DNA from: Solibacillus sp045640265 | Lineage (GTDB): Bacteria > Bacillota > Bacilli > Bacillales_A > Planococcaceae | Assembly: GCA_045640265.1 (NCBI GenBank) | Contig: JAZUES010000123.1 | Coordinates: forward strand, 7,707-71,706 | DNA: 64,000 bases | Direction: 5' to 3' | Shown: positions 61,884-64,000 of the stretch, piece after piece | Position numbering within the stretch: the first letter of the stretch is position 1 | How the letters are laid out: every line of letters starts with the position of its first letter | Translations under genes and position numbers: made by a program | Notes under the pieces: model-generated | The model's input: only the letters and a program-made list of their open reading frames with translations | Database searches by the model: none | Told to the model about the DNA's origin: nothing

Positions 61884-62402
61884 ATGATGATTTCAGATGA
61901 ATATGCCTTCAAAGAAGTAATGGAAACCTATAGTGATTATCTGTTGCGCATCGCCTATTTATACGTTAAAGATTGGCAAGTTGCCGAAGATATCGTGCAA
62001 GACACTTTTTTATCGTATTACGTAAAATCTGAACAGTTTGAAGAGCGCGCCTCGGTAAAAACCTATCTTGTGCGCATTACGATTAATAAATGCAAAGATT
62101 ATTTAAAAAGTTGGAAATATCGCAAGTTTTCTTTGACCAACCAATTTTTCGGTAGCAAAAACGATCAAGCACCAGCCGTTCAGCAAGAAGAACGACTTGA
62201 CATTGCAAATGCTGTACTCGCTCTACCCATTACACTTCGTGAAGTCACTATTCATTATTATTATGAGGAATTATCGGTGCTCGAAGTAGCTGAATTACTG
62301 TCTCTTTCTGATAACACTGTCAAAACCCGTCTTCGTAGGGCGAGGCAAGTATTAAAAGAACAATTAGCACAAGATGAGTGGGAGGTACTTTCACATGAAT
62401 GA
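61884..62402 (+). CDS. ECF RNA polymerase sigma factor
   Basis: 172-residue extracytoplasmic-function sigma factor. Region 2 is seen as YSDYLLRIAYLYVKDWQVAEDIVQDTFL and region 4 as LSVLEVAELLSLSDNTVKTRLRRAR. AAGGAG is 8 bases before the ATG (a second ATG follows directly). It overlaps the downstream membrane gene by 8 bases, the usual layout for sigma and anti-sigma. Which subtype (SigM, SigV, SigW, other) is not decided by sequence; the operon's own promoter resembles SigM/SigW type. Confidence 0.92.
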   Translation: MMISDEYAFKEVMETYSDYLLRIAYLYVKDWQVAEDIVQDTFLSYYVKSEQFEERASVKTYLVRITINKCKDYLKSWKYRKFSLTNQFFGSKNDQAPAVQQEERLDIANAVLALPITLREVTIHYYYEELSVLEVAELLSLSDNTVKTRLRRARQVLKEQLAQDEWEVLSHE

Positions 62403-63741
62403 AATTAAACGACAGTTAAACAAAAAAATGGGGGATACTAAAGATCGAACAAAAAGAATCATTAAAAATGTTGAACAACAAAAGCATCAGGCGCCAACTA
62501 ATAACAAATCATCTAAAGTGTATTATGTAACCTTTGCTTCTTTTGTTGTTTTACTTAGCTTGTTTTTCTTTTTATATCCGTTTAATTCCAATCAACTAAC
62601 ATCTGCTCCTTCACCAAAAATAGGGACACAAGAAGTACAAGTACAACAAGCTTCATTAAATCTTAAATCATTTTTCAAGAATGATGGAGACATTGCCAAA
62701 TTTGTCGGTGACTTTAATGAATATGCTGGCTTCACTGAAACAACGACTTGGTTAAATGATGAATACGTTCAGCTTCTAACCGATAACGGTGGGTCCGCAA
62801 TGCGCCAAATTTATAAAGTATCAGAAGACAAAATCGAACTTGTACTTGAAAAAATAGATGTTTCTGAGAGTGAAGCCCTTTCAGATGAAAAGCTCAAAGC
62901 ATTAAAGCCCATTTCCACTCTTCTAATAGCACAGATAGAAGACGGTGCAACGTTTAATAACAAAGTGGTTACTTATCCAGTTGAGTTTTCGACACCTTAT
63001 AAAAAGTTTAGCAATACTATCCAAGTAACAGTAAAAGAACCATCTTCAACCATCGACTATTACTATGCACAACAGTACGGTTTAATCGGTAAAATTACGA
63101 CATTTAAAGATGGCTATCAAATTACATCGATGCTCAATTCTATAAACGATGTATCTCCTACAAATACAGCAAGTGTACTGCCAGTATTCAACAAGACAAC
63201 AAATAAAATAGAAGCTTTTCCATTCGAGGAATTTTCACTACTGTTAGATCCTTTATTTATTTATAAGCCCGGTTTTAATTCAAACGATGTCACGTATGAA
63301 GCCATTTATAACGGTTCTGACAAGGAGCTGGGCATCTTTGTCGTCAACTCAGAGCATAACTATAGAACTGGAATCGTTGTACGCTCTAATGAAAAAATTG
63401 AAGTCATTGGTGGTAGCCATTATAAATTAGCAGATTGGCAACTCTCACCAAACAAGCAATTGATTGCATTCCGTTATTCAGCTGAGCGTGAAATAGAAAA
63501 TGAAGCGATCACCTATGATACCTTACATGTGGTGGATTTAAATGATATGCGTTTTACAAAACTTCATGTGAATACGGACTTTACGATATATGGTACACCT
63601 ATTCTATCTTATAAGTGGCTGGATAATGCGACCATTGAATATAGAATTCCAGATGTCGATTCTCAAGATTCTGGGGTGCTCTTAGATTGGCTACAAGGCG
63701 ATGGAAAATCAACAAAGCCTATCATCGGTACATTAAAATAA
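62395..63741 (+). CDS. probable anti-sigma factor, single-span membrane protein
   Basis: 448 residues: a short basic N-terminal domain (1 to ~45, KRQLNKKMGDTKDRTKR), one membrane helix (about 45-65), and a large extracytoplasmic domain of ~380 residues. No zinc-finger (HX3CX2C) anti-sigma motif is present. The ATG at 62395 follows GGGAGGT and lies within the end of the sigma gene, so the two are coupled. The role is inferred from the coupling and topology; the outside domain is unrecognised. Confidence 0.8.
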   Translation: MNEIKRQLNKKMGDTKDRTKRIIKNVEQQKHQAPTNNKSSKVYYVTFASFVVLLSLFFFLYPFNSNQLTSAPSPKIGTQEVQVQQASLNLKSFFKNDGDIAKFVGDFNEYAGFTETTTWLNDEYVQLLTDNGGSAMRQIYKVSEDKIELVLEKIDVSESEALSDEKLKALKPISTLLIAQIEDGATFNNKVVTYPVEFSTPYKKFSNTIQVTVKEPSSTIDYYYAQQYGLIGKITTFKDGYQITSMLNSINDVSPTNTASVLPVFNKTTNKIEAFPFEEFSLLLDPLFIYKPGFNSNDVTYEAIYNGSDKELGIFVVNSEHNYRTGIVVRSNEKIEVIGGSHYKLADWQLSPNKQLIAFRYSAEREIENEAITYDTLHVVDLNDMRFTKLHVNTDFTIYGTPILSYKWLDNATIEYRIPDVDSQDSGVLLDWLQGDGKSTKPIIGTLK

Positions 63742-63743
63742 CA

Positions 63744-63786
63744 AAAAAGATTTTGCACATACAAGTACATGTGCAAAATCTTTTTA
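63744..63786. terminator. bidirectional terminator after the sigma operon
   Basis: AAAAAGATTTTGCACAT / ATGTGCAAAATCTTTTT, perfect 17-bp stem. It includes the stop codon of the converging phosphatase gene. Confidence 0.9.
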
Positions 63787-64000
63787 TAATTGTTGTTCAA
63801 TTTTCGCAAGTAATGCCTCGCAGCCCTCTAAGCACAAATCATACGTTTCTTGAAAATCCCCTGTATACCACGGATCTGGCACATCCTTTTTATGTGGTGT
63901 TAAATCAAGGAATCGGAACACTTTTGTATTGCCTTGTGCACGTAACATTTCAATTGTATTTTCAACATTACTCGCATCCATACAAACGATATAATCAAAG
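63784..64000 (-). CDS. low-molecular-weight protein tyrosine phosphatase, C-terminal part (cut by window edge)
   Basis: Only the last ~72 residues are in the window. The conserved FDYIVCMDASN segment and VPDPWYTGDFQETYDL, which carries the catalytic acid Asp of the DPW loop, are present. The CX5R nucleophile motif lies upstream, outside the window. It converges on the ECF operon and shares its terminator. It is a complete C-terminus, not a broken gene. Confidence 0.9.
   Translation of the reverse strand, partial: FDYIVCMDASNVENTIEMLRAQGNTKVFRFLDLTPHKKDVPDPWYTGDFQETYDLCLEGCEALLAKIEQQL

Noticed and set aside
1..64000. CRISPR arrays, prophage or insertion elements
   Set aside because: No regularly spaced repeats, transposase, integrase or phage structural genes are seen.

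Overview
The window looks like chromosomal DNA of a low-GC Gram-positive bacterium of the Bacillales, most likely Planococcaceae (Lysinibacillus/Solibacillus type). This is an inference from gene content, AT-rich composition, strong AGGAGG-type ribosome binding sites, many TTG and GTG starts, and synteny with the Bacillus subtilis ydb/ydc region. I see no rRNA, tRNA, CRISPR array, insertion sequence or prophage. It is mostly a core chromosome with short operons closed by clear intrinsic terminators.

Layout. 1-16.5 kb is an envelope block: alr, a YdcC-like lipoprotein, acpS, rhomboid, ydbT-ydbS, cshA, an esterase, murF, ddl, rodA, a cardiolipin synthase and a VanY-type carboxypeptidase. 16.7-20.6 kb holds two regulators (AraC and LytTR) and an acetyl-CoA hydrolase/CoA-transferase. 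20.6-24.4 kb has small proteins, a DUF1002 protein, cvfB, mntR and a ComFB protein. 24.5-27.1 kb is a cadmium/zinc efflux pair (cadC-cadA). 27.2-38.4 kb holds a penicillin acylase-family enzyme, exoA, murB, an HxlR/YceI pair, azoR, a FrnE-like DsbA protein, an FAD-Rieske oxidoreductase, ppaC, a two-domain acetyltransferase and an RpiR regulator. 38.7-42.2 kb has niaP and thrC-thrB. 43-48 kb is iron metabolism: a heme monooxygenase-like protein and a yclNOPQ-type siderophore transporter with Fur boxes. 48.3-50.5 kb is an N-acylamino-acid racemase/OSBS with a GNAT partner, probably for D-amino acid conversion. 50.6-64 kb has a peptide transporter, hflX, a methyltransferase, a DUF47-PiT phosphate system, an AI-2E family permease, pepF, yebC/yeeI, an ECF sigma operon and a partial tyrosine phosphatase.

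Regulation. The most notable pattern is a set of ECF-sigma-type promoters (TGAAAC, 16 bp, CGT). They lie upstream of ydbS, rodA and an unrecognised 45-residue ORF at 12262-12399, with a looser copy upstream of the ECF sigma operon at 61884. This suggests a cell-envelope stress regulon in which the tiny ORF may be an undescribed member. Other readable control sites are two identical-half-site operators flanking the cadC promoter, a perfect 18-bp palindrome inside the promoter of the GNAT-racemase operon, Fur boxes at the siderophore genes, an HxlR-type inverted repeat upstream of the YceI gene, and repeated AGTTAACT palindromes upstream of the RpiR gene.

Many gene starts were moved downstream of the longest ORF where a Shine-Dalgarno sequence clearly picks an internal ATG, GTG or TTG.
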